In this document: piece after piece, positions 10,267-20,586 of the stretch
Numbering within the stretch: position 1 is the stretch's first letter
Layout: each line of letters begins with the position of its first letter
Source of the DNA: Pomphorhynchus laevis
Taxonomy: Eukaryota > Acanthocephala > Palaeacanthocephala > Echinorhynchida > Pomphorhynchidae
Direction: 5' to 3'
Assembly: GCA_012934845.2 (NCBI GenBank)
Contig: WNNJ02001556.1
Span: 18,793-82,792 of the forward strand
Length of the DNA: 64,000 nt
Position numbers and translations under genes: made by a program
Notes under the pieces: model-generated
Database searches by the model: none
Told to the model about the DNA's origin: nothing
What the model saw: only the letters and a program-made list of their open reading frames with translations

Positions 10267-10477
10267 AAAAAAAGTTAGAGATCTAATATATATACAACAT
10301 AATTGCTTCGACTTCATGTGATAATTACATATTTTGAACTAAAAAAGTTTGAGAGATTAATATACTCAATCTTTCAGTTGTCAGATTGTCCAGCTTTCAG
10401 ACCAGATAAATATTACAAAAAATTTTAACGAGAAATATTCTCGATGAGTAGCTATTATTAGTTACTGTAGCGATCGA

Positions 10478-13400
10478 GTGGTTTGCAATAACGACGCCAT
10501 GTCAGGAAACCCAATTCCTCATCTACACCCTTCACATACCTTCTCGCATTGTTCAGTTTGTGGGCGAGTTATTTCCATTACTAAGCTCGGACTCATAAAG
10601 GTACACGTACCAATACGTTCTCGATGCCTAGGATTGTCTCTCCCGCCAACTCCAATGGCTGTCACTACTAACGTCACTGTTCCGCCGACAAACTTTTCGT
10701 TTCCGGAGAGTAAGCGTGTTAATGATGACATCTTCCTTAAAACGTCTGGTCATACATCAACTGAGGCTCACGTTGACGCGGTGAGTGAGTCATACATCAC
10801 CTGGTCGTTCCTTCGCGAACTATGGCAATCTGAAGTGCCTACTTTTCGACGCATTCCGTGGAATCTTCGAAGCAAATCTGCTCGAATATTGTCAAGTCTC
10901 ATTGCAGATGCGCTGCATTATCGTTCACCCGCATCTTGGACACTCCTTCTCGGTTTTGCCAAAATTGCCTTCATTAAGTAATATATGAAAAGTCGCTCCT
11001 CAAAACGCCGCAACGGACTCTACAGGGTATATCTTGAATGCTAGATAACACTGAATCCAGACAGCTCGGAGATATACGCGATCAAGTTTTGCCACTCCTC
11101 AATTCTCCCAAAAAATCAGATCACACTAGTATAATGATGTCGTCAATAGATTTGGCAAGACAGGGAAATTACAGTAAGGTCATGCAACGTTTATTCTCTT
11201 CCCGATATATTTCACCCACTGATGAAGTTCGACAGCGGCTGGGTCACTTGCACCCCGCGGGTAAAGACATACATCACTCATACCTTTGTAATAGTCAGCC
11301 TATTCTTTTTGACAGTGATACCGTAAAAGACGCTGTATTTTCTTTCCCCGCAGCATCATCGCCTGGTTGTCTTGGACTGAGGCCCGAACACTTGCAGGAC
11401 CTCATTTCCGCCGATCCCTCATAAACACTTCTTTCACGCTTAACGCAATTGATAAACAACATGGTGGCAGGTGATTTACCACAACAAGTTGCTCCTTTCT
11501 TGGCAGGCACGAACCTCATCGCTATAGAAAAGCCAAACGGAGGTATTCGCCTATTGCAATTGGAGATACACTCCGACGAATATGCTCAAGTGCGTTTGTT
11601 CGAAGTTAAGAGGAGAGTTCGTAACGATTCTCAGACCATTACAGATGGGCGTTGCAACACCGAACGGCATTGACAACATAATCCATCAGGTCCGCCGCAC
11701 GAACGAGCAGATGCCTGAATTGGGAAATTGGATGTGGGCAAAAATCGACGTGTCGAACGCATTTAACACTATTGACAGGCGTATTTTCTTGAGAGCAATT
11801 GAATCCCAAATTCCTCAAATGGCAGCGTGGGTACGTTGGTGCTACGATCACCCCACTTATCTCCGTTTCGGCTCGCAATACCTAAAATCTGAATCCGGAG
11901 TTCAACAAGGTGACCCCTTAGGCCCTCTACTGTTCTCTGTGGCAATCCACCCAGTACTTGCACAGCTTAACAATATGGAGGGCATTCATTTCAACAAATG
12001 GTATTTGGATGATGGCATCATTGGGGTCAACCCAAATGCCATTGCTCTTGCACTGAATTTTATCTCCCCAGAATTTTCAATGATTGTATTGTCCATTAAC
12101 TGGGGTAAGACGGAACTTATAAGAAACACAGACGATATTCAATCCATCAACAATACTTGTCAGCAACCATGTACAGTTGTGAGTGGTCGCAATTTTTCAC
12201 TACTCGGTTGTCCGATTGGCTCGCCTGATTTTGTCAAGTCATTAATGCTCGAAAAGGTTATGCCCAAACTCCTCCACGATATAGATCTCGTGACATCGAT
12301 TCATGATGCTCATGTAGCTTATTTGCTTTTGCGACACTGCGCGTCAGCCCCTAGAGTGGCATTTTACATGAGAAACGTTGACTTCCGTTTTATGGACGAC
12401 TTCTGCCATCGGTTCGACGAGGCAGTTATGCGCGCACTTGGAATAATCACATCAGTTCAACTTTCAACCAAGGAAAAGTGTCAAGCTGAACTTCCTCTAA
12501 AAATGGGCGGACTCGGTCTGAGAAGTACTCTGAAACACTGTTCAGCAGCCTTTATAGCAAGCACTCAAGCTGTTGCAACTTCTTTTGATCTGGATGCTAG
12601 TACTTTTCCTGGATTTATCACATCAAAAAACGCACTAGAGGAAGTTTCAACTAAGTTCGTTGTGTCGACAGTACAGGGGAAATTGTCCTCTGTCATTGAC
12701 TCAGCCATGCTAGATTAGTTAAAATCGAGATCGAGTGAGGCGGACAAAGCACGAATACTTTCAGTGTCCTCTCCCCACGCAAATGCTTGGCTACAATGTA
12801 CACTCAACAAAAGTCTTGGTCTAGCGTTGACCGACAACGAATTTTCTGTTATAATACGTTTCTGGCTGGGCATTCCCAGCCAGAAACTTAGCTCTTCATT
12901 CATCAATGTCGTACAATATTGCAGCAGCCCGCCTGTTTCAGCGTATTTCAATCGCGTTGATGCGAGGAAATGCAAAAGCCCTTCTATCGAGCATTGAAAA
13001 CAATTATCATCCATATTTCGATCAAATAAATCCGAACATTTGCCATCCTGAACCTCGCGAAGTTTGCATTCACAGTTCAACACCTGTTTACGATTTTCTT
13101 GACTCCACGATAATACATATGCGTCCGAATGATGATGGCCAAAACGAATTACCCCAATCAGACGAAGAAGCAGTTGCCGAATCCCGCGAATTAAATATTT
13201 CTAAAAGCGGGCCTACGGAGCCTTCATCCGCTAGCGTTTCCCGCATATCACTGAACCCGACAAAGGGTTCCGACGAACTAATACCAAAATCCATATGCAG
13301 TCAAATCAACCGAAATAAAAAGTGTGAAGATTTTCGAGAATTCCTAAGATTAAAAGATTATGGATTACAAATGCCCACCAATATGCGTGGGCTTGCTCCG

Positions 13401-13556
13401 AGTCAATTAAAAGATCTAAATCTTACGAATGAATGGGCTCGCGACTATGAACCGTCGGGTGGATATAACTACAATGCAGATCCACTTTTAGAACGCAATG
13501 AAAATTTTAAACGCTGGTTTAAAATTGGCGGAATTCGCGTGGAGACATTGGTGTAG
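10478..13556 (+). pseudogene. Family-1 reverse transcriptase gene (broken)
   Basis: Several plus-strand frames read in order as one RT protein. 10478-10981: zinc finger (HCSVCGRVI with H and C about 20 residues on) and FRRIPWNLRSKSARIL. 11038-11424: SPGCLGLRPEHLQDL. 11449-11560: LAGTNLIAIEKPNGGIR. 11582-12718: WAKIDVSNAFNTIDR (motif A), GVQQGDPLGPLLF (motif B), FNKWYLDDGIIG (YLDD motif). 12764-12880: AWLQCTLNKSLGL. 12906-13556: ARLFQRISIALMRGNA plus an unfamiliar Ser/Asn-rich tail. I recall this layout from invertebrate RT proteins whose C-terminus has a KRPDG-type nuclease-like domain; here that segment is missing between about 12900 and 12930. At least four frame changes or stops. LxPxNGG-RPI-type wording suggests relatives of REL-bearing non-LTR elements, but the clade is uncertain. 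Confidence 0.7.
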
Positions 13557-13847
13557 ACATTATAACGTTGATTTTTTCGACCAATTATTAAGTGACATCT
13601 CTGATATTTATAAAAAACTGTTTTTCTCTACTGTTACATATTTTAATTACAGTTTAAAATATTGTTTCGAGCCATTCAACAATGCGTTGTCATCATGTAG
13701 CGGTCCGCTGATCAACGCGTGAAGATTCCAAACCATCTAAAAATCGTGTAAACACATTATAATTTCAGTTTTCAAATTATTGAAGAAATAAAACCAGCGT
13801 TTAAAATTTTAAAAATTGTTAAAAATAAATTTATTTTTATTCAAGAT

Positions 13848-14558
13848 AATAAAGTAATTATGCCAATTTTTTATGTATACGTTGGTTTGTTGTAAGTTGG
13901 AAATAATAAGTTAAAAATGATGATAGGATATCATACCAAAGTGCTTAAAAAGTATTTTGTAGTTCAAAAAAATAATTTTGTTTTACAACGTAATACATGT
14001 TAAATCAATCTCAAACTTGAAAATAATGTGGATATATGATTTGTAATCGTATTATAATAATATTGCAGTAAACAAACTACTAACAAGGGCAATGGTAAAA
14101 TTTTAATTATTTTTGTTCTAATTTAAAAAATTAAAATTAAAATTTTTTCAACATACTGAATAAATCAATTCATAAGTTTTTGTGTAAATGTTAAATGATA
14201 GATGGTCGATGTTGTGAGATGAAAAAATGTATGGGTTATCATATCGATTTTAAAAAAAAATATTTTTAAGTTCAAAAAATTGAACATTTTCTCTGAAGCG
14301 TAATATACGTCTTATCAAGCTAAAACTTATATGTGGTGTAGATACATAATGTGCTATCATTGTGTGATAATCTTTAACTAATCCGAACACTTGAAAAATA
14401 TTCAAATTTTAATTTTTTTGAAAAAAAATTAATTTTAAACTTTACCTACACTATGCTGCAAAAAAAATGAAAGATGTTTTTTAAATGTCTAATAAAGGTC
14501 TTTCGTTTTTTATAATTTTTTTCTTGCCAAGTTGTGTCCGCCTTTTGGAAATGTTGCC
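13848..14558 (-). repeat. Right terminal inverted repeat
   Basis: Reverse complement of 9557-10266, ending in gttgcc before the aaaatatt target copy. AT-rich and non-coding. Confidence 0.9.
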
Positions 14559-15435
14559 AAAATATTTATTCAGCTATTCTCGCCAAGAAAAACAAATGCT
14601 GTGATGAAGATTTTACAATGCCCTACGGAACAACGAAAATATTATCCCTAGACGAAGAAGTAGAAGACGTTTCGGTAAGGAGGAGATTGGAACAACTACA
14701 ACCACCCCCTGCGAAGATTTGTGCTAGCACAATGCCAAACAGTCATATGCCCGGCATAATTGATCATCATCCAGTACAATTCGAAGATATAAACGCTGCC
14801 GAAATAATTCGAGTAGCTAATAGATAACAAGGAGCAGTTAGTTCATCGGGTGTTGATGCCCAGAGCTTTCGTTCAATGCTCAAATCCTTTGGCCGCGAAT
14901 CGTTAATGTTGTATACAAGCCTAGCGGAACTTACTGTGTGTCTGCTCGCGCTAAAGAATATAAGATACACGGTTATAGCGCTAATAACGATATTGCGAAA
15001 TATCTACGGAACAAACTCTACACTTTCAGTTGAGGATGAAGTAATATTATCTAAAAAGGGATTTACTCAAGGAGATCCCTTGGTCATGTTGGCTTTCGCA
15101 GCAGCCACTCTACTGCTTATAAAGCGCCTCACACACCCGTCAATGAGTAATACACAGATGGTATGCCGATGACGGAATTTGTGTTGGAACGCCTGATGAT
15201 TTGCTTGCGGTGTGGGAGGCAGTATGTCAAATCGGGCCTTAATATGTGTTTTTCATAAACAAAGAAAAGTGCCAACTCCTTACTCAAAGCAGTAACCAAT
15301 CCGCAGCGAGGAATCTTTTCCAAAACGCTGACATCAACATAATGACATCAGGAATGTGTATACCTGGGTCTGCTATTGATGATATAGTCTACACTGACAA
15401 ATTCGTGAAGTCGAAAGTCAAAGAATGGAAGATGC
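14559..15435 (+). pseudogene. Family-2 RT gene, reverse transcriptase segment
   Basis: Continues the frame broken by the TIR element. Reads KIFIQLF, then RRRLEQLQPPPAKIC, QGAVSSSGVDAQSF (a TAG/TAA interrupts before QGAV), FTQGDPLVML (RT motif B) at about 15064, and tryptophan-YADDGIC with the YADD codons at 15162-15173, followed by INKEKCQLLTQSS and KVKEWKML. The usual motif-A region is not intact between 14930 and 15000. At 15436 the coding is cut by the A-rich 3' end of LINE B3 and resumes near 17946. Several stops and shifts; dead copy. Confidence 0.7.
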
Positions 15436-17945
15436 TGGTAAAAAAAGGATTTATTTTAACGTGGCAAATGCGTGCCAGCGCACGCTTACATGACCACAAC
15501 AAAACAAGACTGTGAATCAGGCGTCGAGAAGGTGTGAACAGAGGAGGTGTTTGAATGTGATAAAGGAGGGAGCGCGGCGGACGTCGAGAGGGAGTTGATT
15601 CCAGGCGAGTGAGGCGGCGACGAGGAAGGATCGGAGACCGTAGTTGTTGGAGTAATTAGGAACGTGGAGTAAGAGGGTATGACAGGAACGAAGCGATAGC
15701 GAGGTGGGGCGAGTATCGTCTAAGAAAGGAAGGTTGATGAACAATGGGGAGCCGACAACGGTGAGACGAAAAGTAACGAGAAGAAGGCGGAGTTTGATGC
15801 GGATGTGGATGGTGGGCCAGGAGAGTTAAACAAAATATGTGGATGTGTGGTCGAAGCGACAAAGACGAAAGAGCACTCGAACGGCGGTGTTGATTATTCG
15901 TTGTAGGAATAGGATGATGGATTTTGGAGAATTGGCGAAAAGGCTAAGGCAGTAATCGATTTTAGGAAAAAAAAGCGATGAAAGAAGAGACATACAAGAA
16001 CGGAAGTCGATAAGGGGGCGGATACGGCGGATATCACGGAGAATTAAGTTAGATAAGCGGACCTTGTCACGGACGAAGGGTTTAAGGGAAATGTGATCAT
16101 CGAAATGGAAGCCTAAGAAAGTGAGATTGTAGACTTTAGGGATGATCGATGAGGCAAAATATACTATGGGAGGAGATATGTTTGGTTTACGGGGAAGGAT
16201 CCACATTATTTTGGACTTTTCGGGGTTTAGAACGGGATGGAGATTGGAGAGACGTTTGTGGATAGAAGAAAGTCAGTTGGAGGCAGAAATGCCGATATCG
16301 TGTATGCGACGTGCGGTTGCATGATCATAGATTAGAATGTCATCGGCGTATTGTATGACCTTAAAGGAGTAAGGTTTGATAAATGGAGAGATATCGCCAA
16401 GCAAAAGAGAGAAAAGCAGGGGACCTAGGACTGAACCTTGTGAGACCCCGCAAAAAATAGGGATGGGAGGGGAGGATGATGAATTAGAACAGACGCGAAA
16501 GGAACGGTCGGATAGATATGAGGCGAACCATGCTACGGAGGAGGAAGAAAAGCCGTAATCATAACGAATGCGAGAAAGGAGGACGGAGTGGTCGACAATG
16601 TCGAATGCGGAGGAGAGGTCGAGGGAGATGAGAACACTATATAGAGCCTTGTCTCGAGAAATGAGTAAGTCGTTGTACACTTTTATGCATGCAATTTCTG
16701 TCGAGTGATAAGAGCGGAAAGCGGATTGGAAAGGAGGGTACGGATTGTATGAGGAGAGATAAGCGTTGATGTGTATTAAGATGAAGCGTTCTAAGAGCTT
16801 AGAAAGAGTAGGGAGTAGTGAAATGGGGCGATAGCTAGAAGGAAGGGAGGGGTCGAGCGATTGTTTCTTAAGGAGAAGACGAACGATTGCGGATTTCTAG
16901 TGTGAAGGGAAGATACGACTGCGGATGGACGAGTTAAACAAAGGTTGTGAGAAATGGGGATATCGATGAGCATATAGATTTTAATATGTGAGTAGGCAGG
17001 GGATCGGCAGGTGAGGTTTTGTTGGGCAAGGACATGAGGACAGATGATACTTCTGTAGGTGAGACAGGGAGAAGATGAAAGAGTTCCGGAAGGATGAGAT
17101 TAGACTGGGCAGAGTGGGATAGGATGGAGACCGGGGTGTGAGAGAGCAACGTGGATACTTTAGTCTGGAGAAATGACGAATAATCATTGGCATTGATGTT
17201 GCACGGCGTAGAGGAATGAGCCAGGATTGAGTTAAAAGTATGCCAGAGAGTCTTAGAGTTGAATGAAATGATGAATTTATGCTTCCAGAAGGAGTTGTAT
17301 TTGGTACGTAGTAGGTTGAGATGAGATCGGCGAACAGCAAGATAGGAATCACGTAAAGACGGAGTGATCGAGCGGAAATCACGTCTGAGAGAGCGGTGAT
17401 AGACTCAAAAAGCATGGCGGAGTCGACGCTTTAAGAGTAGGCATTTGATGTCAAACCATGGGGCACGGTGCAATCGACGGTGTGGGTGATACTGAAGGGC
17501 AAGAGAATATCGAGAGTGGATGTGAGCCTAGAGTCGAAAAGAAAGGCGAGATCGTGAGGAGATGAATATTTTATTGTGGGTAATTATAGAGACGATTTGA
17601 GTAAGGCAGAGCGGAGAAGGGAGAGGTCAAGATTTCTCCAAGGGCGACGTAGGAGATTAGGTGTGTGAGTAGGGGTGTGGTTGCGAGTGAGATCAAGGGT
17701 GATAAGAAAGTGATCGGATAGACCAGGATCAGAGATGGACAGTGAGGTGTAGGCAGCAAAATGATCGAGGACAGCGATGATGTCGAGTGCCCCACCAAGT
17801 ATATGTGTGGGGGCAGTGGAGATTAGTTTGTAATTGTAGTTGGATAGAATGTTGATGAAGCGGATGGAATCTGTGGAAGAGGGGCGGTCTAGACGGATAT
17901 TGAAGTCGCCTAGAACGAGTGAAGGGATTGGTAAGCAGACTAATC
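15436..17945 (-). mobile_element. L2-like LINE B3, 5'-truncated in the endonuclease
   Basis: Minus-strand family-B LINE. 3' end at left: A-run, then the conserved 3' hairpin GCGTGC-cagc-GCACGC (15470-15485). Coding, broken into frames, runs RT C-terminus (15517-16206: KIDYCLSLFANSPKSI, RFDHTSTYF), RT core (16273-16680: LDLSSAFDIVDHS, GVSQGSVLGPLLF, QYADDILIYD) and endonuclease (17584-17955: LVLGDFNIRLD, GLSDHFLITL). It ends at the LPIPSLVLGDF point; upstream endonuclease and ORF1 are absent. It lies inside the family-2 RT gene. Many stops and shifts. Confidence 0.85.
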
Positions 17946-19134
17946 GATATTGCAAAGGAGGACCCCAGATAGCATATGCCGCGTTTACGCAATCATTACA
18001 ATTTAAATGGACTTTCCTCTGACGTTCATGTCTAACCTCAAATGATGCCTACGACGAACTATCACTTTACATTAAACAACATTTATACCAGGCATTATTG
18101 GGATCGAACCAAATGACGTAAGGCAGTATGTTTCTTGCCTTTGAATGAAGGTGGACTTGGCATCAATGATCCCTCCGCTTGTCCCGAATTGGATTGGGAG
18201 CGTTTCAGGAGACGAAGCAAACATTTACTAGATGGCTTTATAGGGGAAGAACTTAGATCATGCTAAAGAGAAATAATAAATTTTACTAAGAATGAGAAGA
18301 CACAAATCAATGCCCAAATAAGACAGCAAGTACTGAACAACAGTGACCCCATCGGCGAGCGTCTGTGTCTTGCGAAAGTTAAAGGTGCATCATCGTGGCT
18401 GTCTTGCAAACCTCTACGCGCGAAAAACCTTAACCTAAGCCCTGTTGAATTTCGCGATGCCTTGGCAGTACGCCACGGCTGGAATCCTCCATTTGTCCCA
18501 CACAAATGCCAATGCGAAGAAGAATTCAGCATTACTCATACTCTTTGCTGTCAGACGGAAGGGATGGCAACAATCAGGCATAACATCCTAAGAGACCTTG
18601 TTGCAAAAGAACTGTCTAATGTGTGCTCTGCTGTGGCAATCAAGCCAGTACTTTAGCCACTTGATAAAAATATGATTTTTGAGATATCACAACAACAATA
18701 TATCGAGATGCCAGGTTGGACGTGGAAGCCGTGGACTGTTTGAAAGCATGACGGAGCGATCCATGTTGGACGATTGCTCAATAAATCACCTAGCCCCGTC
18801 AAATGCTTCCAACAACACCACTCCTTTCCAATATCACGAGAGACAAAAGCACACCAAGTACGAGGAGAGAGTGCGCCGGTATGAAAGAGCATCATTCATA
18901 CCCTTTGTCATCTCAGAAAATTGTGATATTGGACCGGCGGCGAACTTGACGATCAAAAACATTGCGTCACTAAGGGCGCGCAGGGAATTACACACTCTAA
19001 GTGATCTGATAAGAACATTGCGTTCCAAAATAAGCATCGTTATGGCCAAATCTGCATCAATGTGCATCCGTGCTGCACGATCAACGAGGGGACATCCTAT
19101 TAGCGCTGGTACCTCGACAAGCGGAGTACACTGA
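17946..19134 (+). pseudogene. Family-2 RT gene, C-terminal segment (CCHC finger + nuclease-like)
   Basis: Coding resumes after LINE B3: IAKEDP then QIAYAAFTQSLQFKWTFL (17970-18020), matching where the pre-insertion frame (KVKEWKML) stopped. Then VKGASSWLSCKPLR, FRDALAVRHGW, a CCHC finger (CQCEEEFSITHTLCC) and RHNILRDLV (18290-18656). The last part (18679-19134) has YEERVRRYERASFIPFV, the position of a PD-(D/E)XK-like domain, and KISIVMAKSASMCIRAARS near the end. CCHC finger plus RHN-RD plus nuclease recalls the C-terminus of R2-type non-LTR elements with restriction-like endonucleases; the link is inference. Multiple stops and frameshifts. Confidence 0.65.
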
Positions 19135-19243
19135 GTTTAATTAATAATTAATTGAAACTTATCACAGTCAAATTTTTTGTGTTATTGTTAATTTTTCTTT
19201 TGCTATAAATAAAATGCTTTCTCCTTAAAAAATTAATAATAAA

Positions 19244-19275
19244 ACCCTCATTCACTTAAAAAAGTGAATGAGGGT
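19244..19275. repeat. Perfect 14-bp hairpin followed by a T-run
   Basis: accctcattcactt and its reverse complement separated by aaaa, followed by gtttttt. Between the end of the family-2 RT copy and the unrecognised fragments; may mark an element end. Confidence 0.8.
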
Positions 19276-19316
19276 GTTTTTTCCCGGACGTTACTGATGA
19301 ACCAATAGCATGTATA

Positions 19317-20202
19317 ATGATGTTAGAAACCCAAGAGGAAATCCATTTGGATTTTGACTTCTGGGCAAACGAAACTGAATATATAGTTCATCAACTGACG
19401 TTCATAAGAAGTGAACAAACGGAATCTCGAAGAACAGCCCAAGATTTACTTCTTGACTGGACAATAGAAACCTTCGAGCGGCAGAGCGTTAGGGGTAATG
19501 AGCAAAACTGTAGTCAACTCCCTATAGCTCATTTCCCTCTCAATACTGTCAGGAATCTGATACATCACCCCACGGGTAAAAAACCCGGGATGATGAGTGC
19601 TTATTTCTGGGTGATACCGGATTTTTTCGGCCACCAATAAGAGAATTAGTCAATCATATATCAGGTAGTGAGGACCAGTATGCAGCCTTAAAACGAGGAG
19701 TCATACAACTCATGCTAGGACTGATTACTGTACCTGAATATTTAATGATATTACAGAATCAGGAATCTGATGCAGTGGTACTTAAGAAGTCAAACAATGA
19801 GGATCAGCCAATGATGCCAGTTGAGCATATTGCAGGGTACTCACTGGCGGAGGTAGAGGAAATCATTAAGCAAGTCTCCCTGGTACTGGCTAACAAAAAG
19901 GCAAAGGCTAGGGATACCATGAACTTGTAGCGTACGAACAAATTCTGAAGGCTATGCCTAAAGAACGCTTATCGGAATACATATTGGAAGAAATGTTCCA
20001 GCTGTTCCTAAAGAGGGTGATAAGCATGCATATGGTTGTCGCCTTCGAATGGCACAAAGTAGCACCTAAGCTTCCAATGGTTACTGGTAGAGTTGTAGAA
20101 TTGGCCAGGAAGATTGGGCTTGATCCCAATAATAAGTCACAGAACTTATACATTCCGATGCAAAGGCCATTACAACAGTATTCTGCACCGTCAAGACAAT
20201 AA
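19317..20202 (+). pseudogene. Unrecognised protein fragments, possible viral fossil
   Basis: Three plus-strand coding-like stretches (19317-19640, 19712-19930, 19954-20202) are less AT-rich and more protein-like than the flanks: EEIHLDFDFWANETEYIV, MLGLITVPEYLMIL, EHIAGYSLAEVEEIIKQV, RVVELARKIGLDPNN. I do not recognise the family. All-helical, compact character and lack of RT or transposase motifs make an integrated RNA-virus nucleoprotein-like gene one option, a host-gene pseudogene another. It is broken, with a few breaks. Confidence 0.35.
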
Positions 20203-20586
20203 ACACAAGGGAGACGGAAACATCGAAAGAAATAATCGATATCCTTAAAAAATGTGTTTTTGTAAAGAGAAAAAATATTTTTCATTTTTCTTTCATTAGC
20301 TGGTTGTGAAAGTTATTATCATTTTACACTTACTATCAGTTTTGAACCTATTTGAAGTAGGGGGTGAGAAACTTGATCCTGTGAGATTGGGGTCTTCTCT
20401 AAGTCAACCTACACAGAAATGGTCAGTTTATCATTTACTGAAACCAATAGGTGATGTTCAATCAACTACCTGATGAGATTGTCTTCGGACGTAATCTCCT
20501 TATAGGGTTAGTTGGTTGGGAATACAAGCCAATTACACTGATATAAGATGCAGTGTAATTTTATAGGACGGAAATTCTCCATCCTA

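Larger units (their letters stand above)
9557..14558 (+). mobile_element. 5.0-kb element with 710-bp terminal inverted repeats carrying an RT gene
   Basis: Two arms, 9557-10266 and 13848-14558, are reverse complements at roughly 94% identity and share the outer end ggcaacatttcc. Outside the ends lie aaaatatc (9549-9556) and aaaatatt (14559-14566), a likely 7-8 bp target-site duplication. Between the arms the only coding I see is a broken plus-strand RT gene (10478-13556). The element interrupts another RT reading frame precisely. No transposase, integrase or tyrosine recombinase was recognised. Either RT elements of this family use inverted termini, or an RT element inserted into a DNA transposon whose own gene is lost. 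Confidence 0.75.

Noticed and set aside
19244-19285. Bacterial-type terminator
   Set aside because: Hairpin plus T-run resembles one, but all surroundings are animal retroelements.
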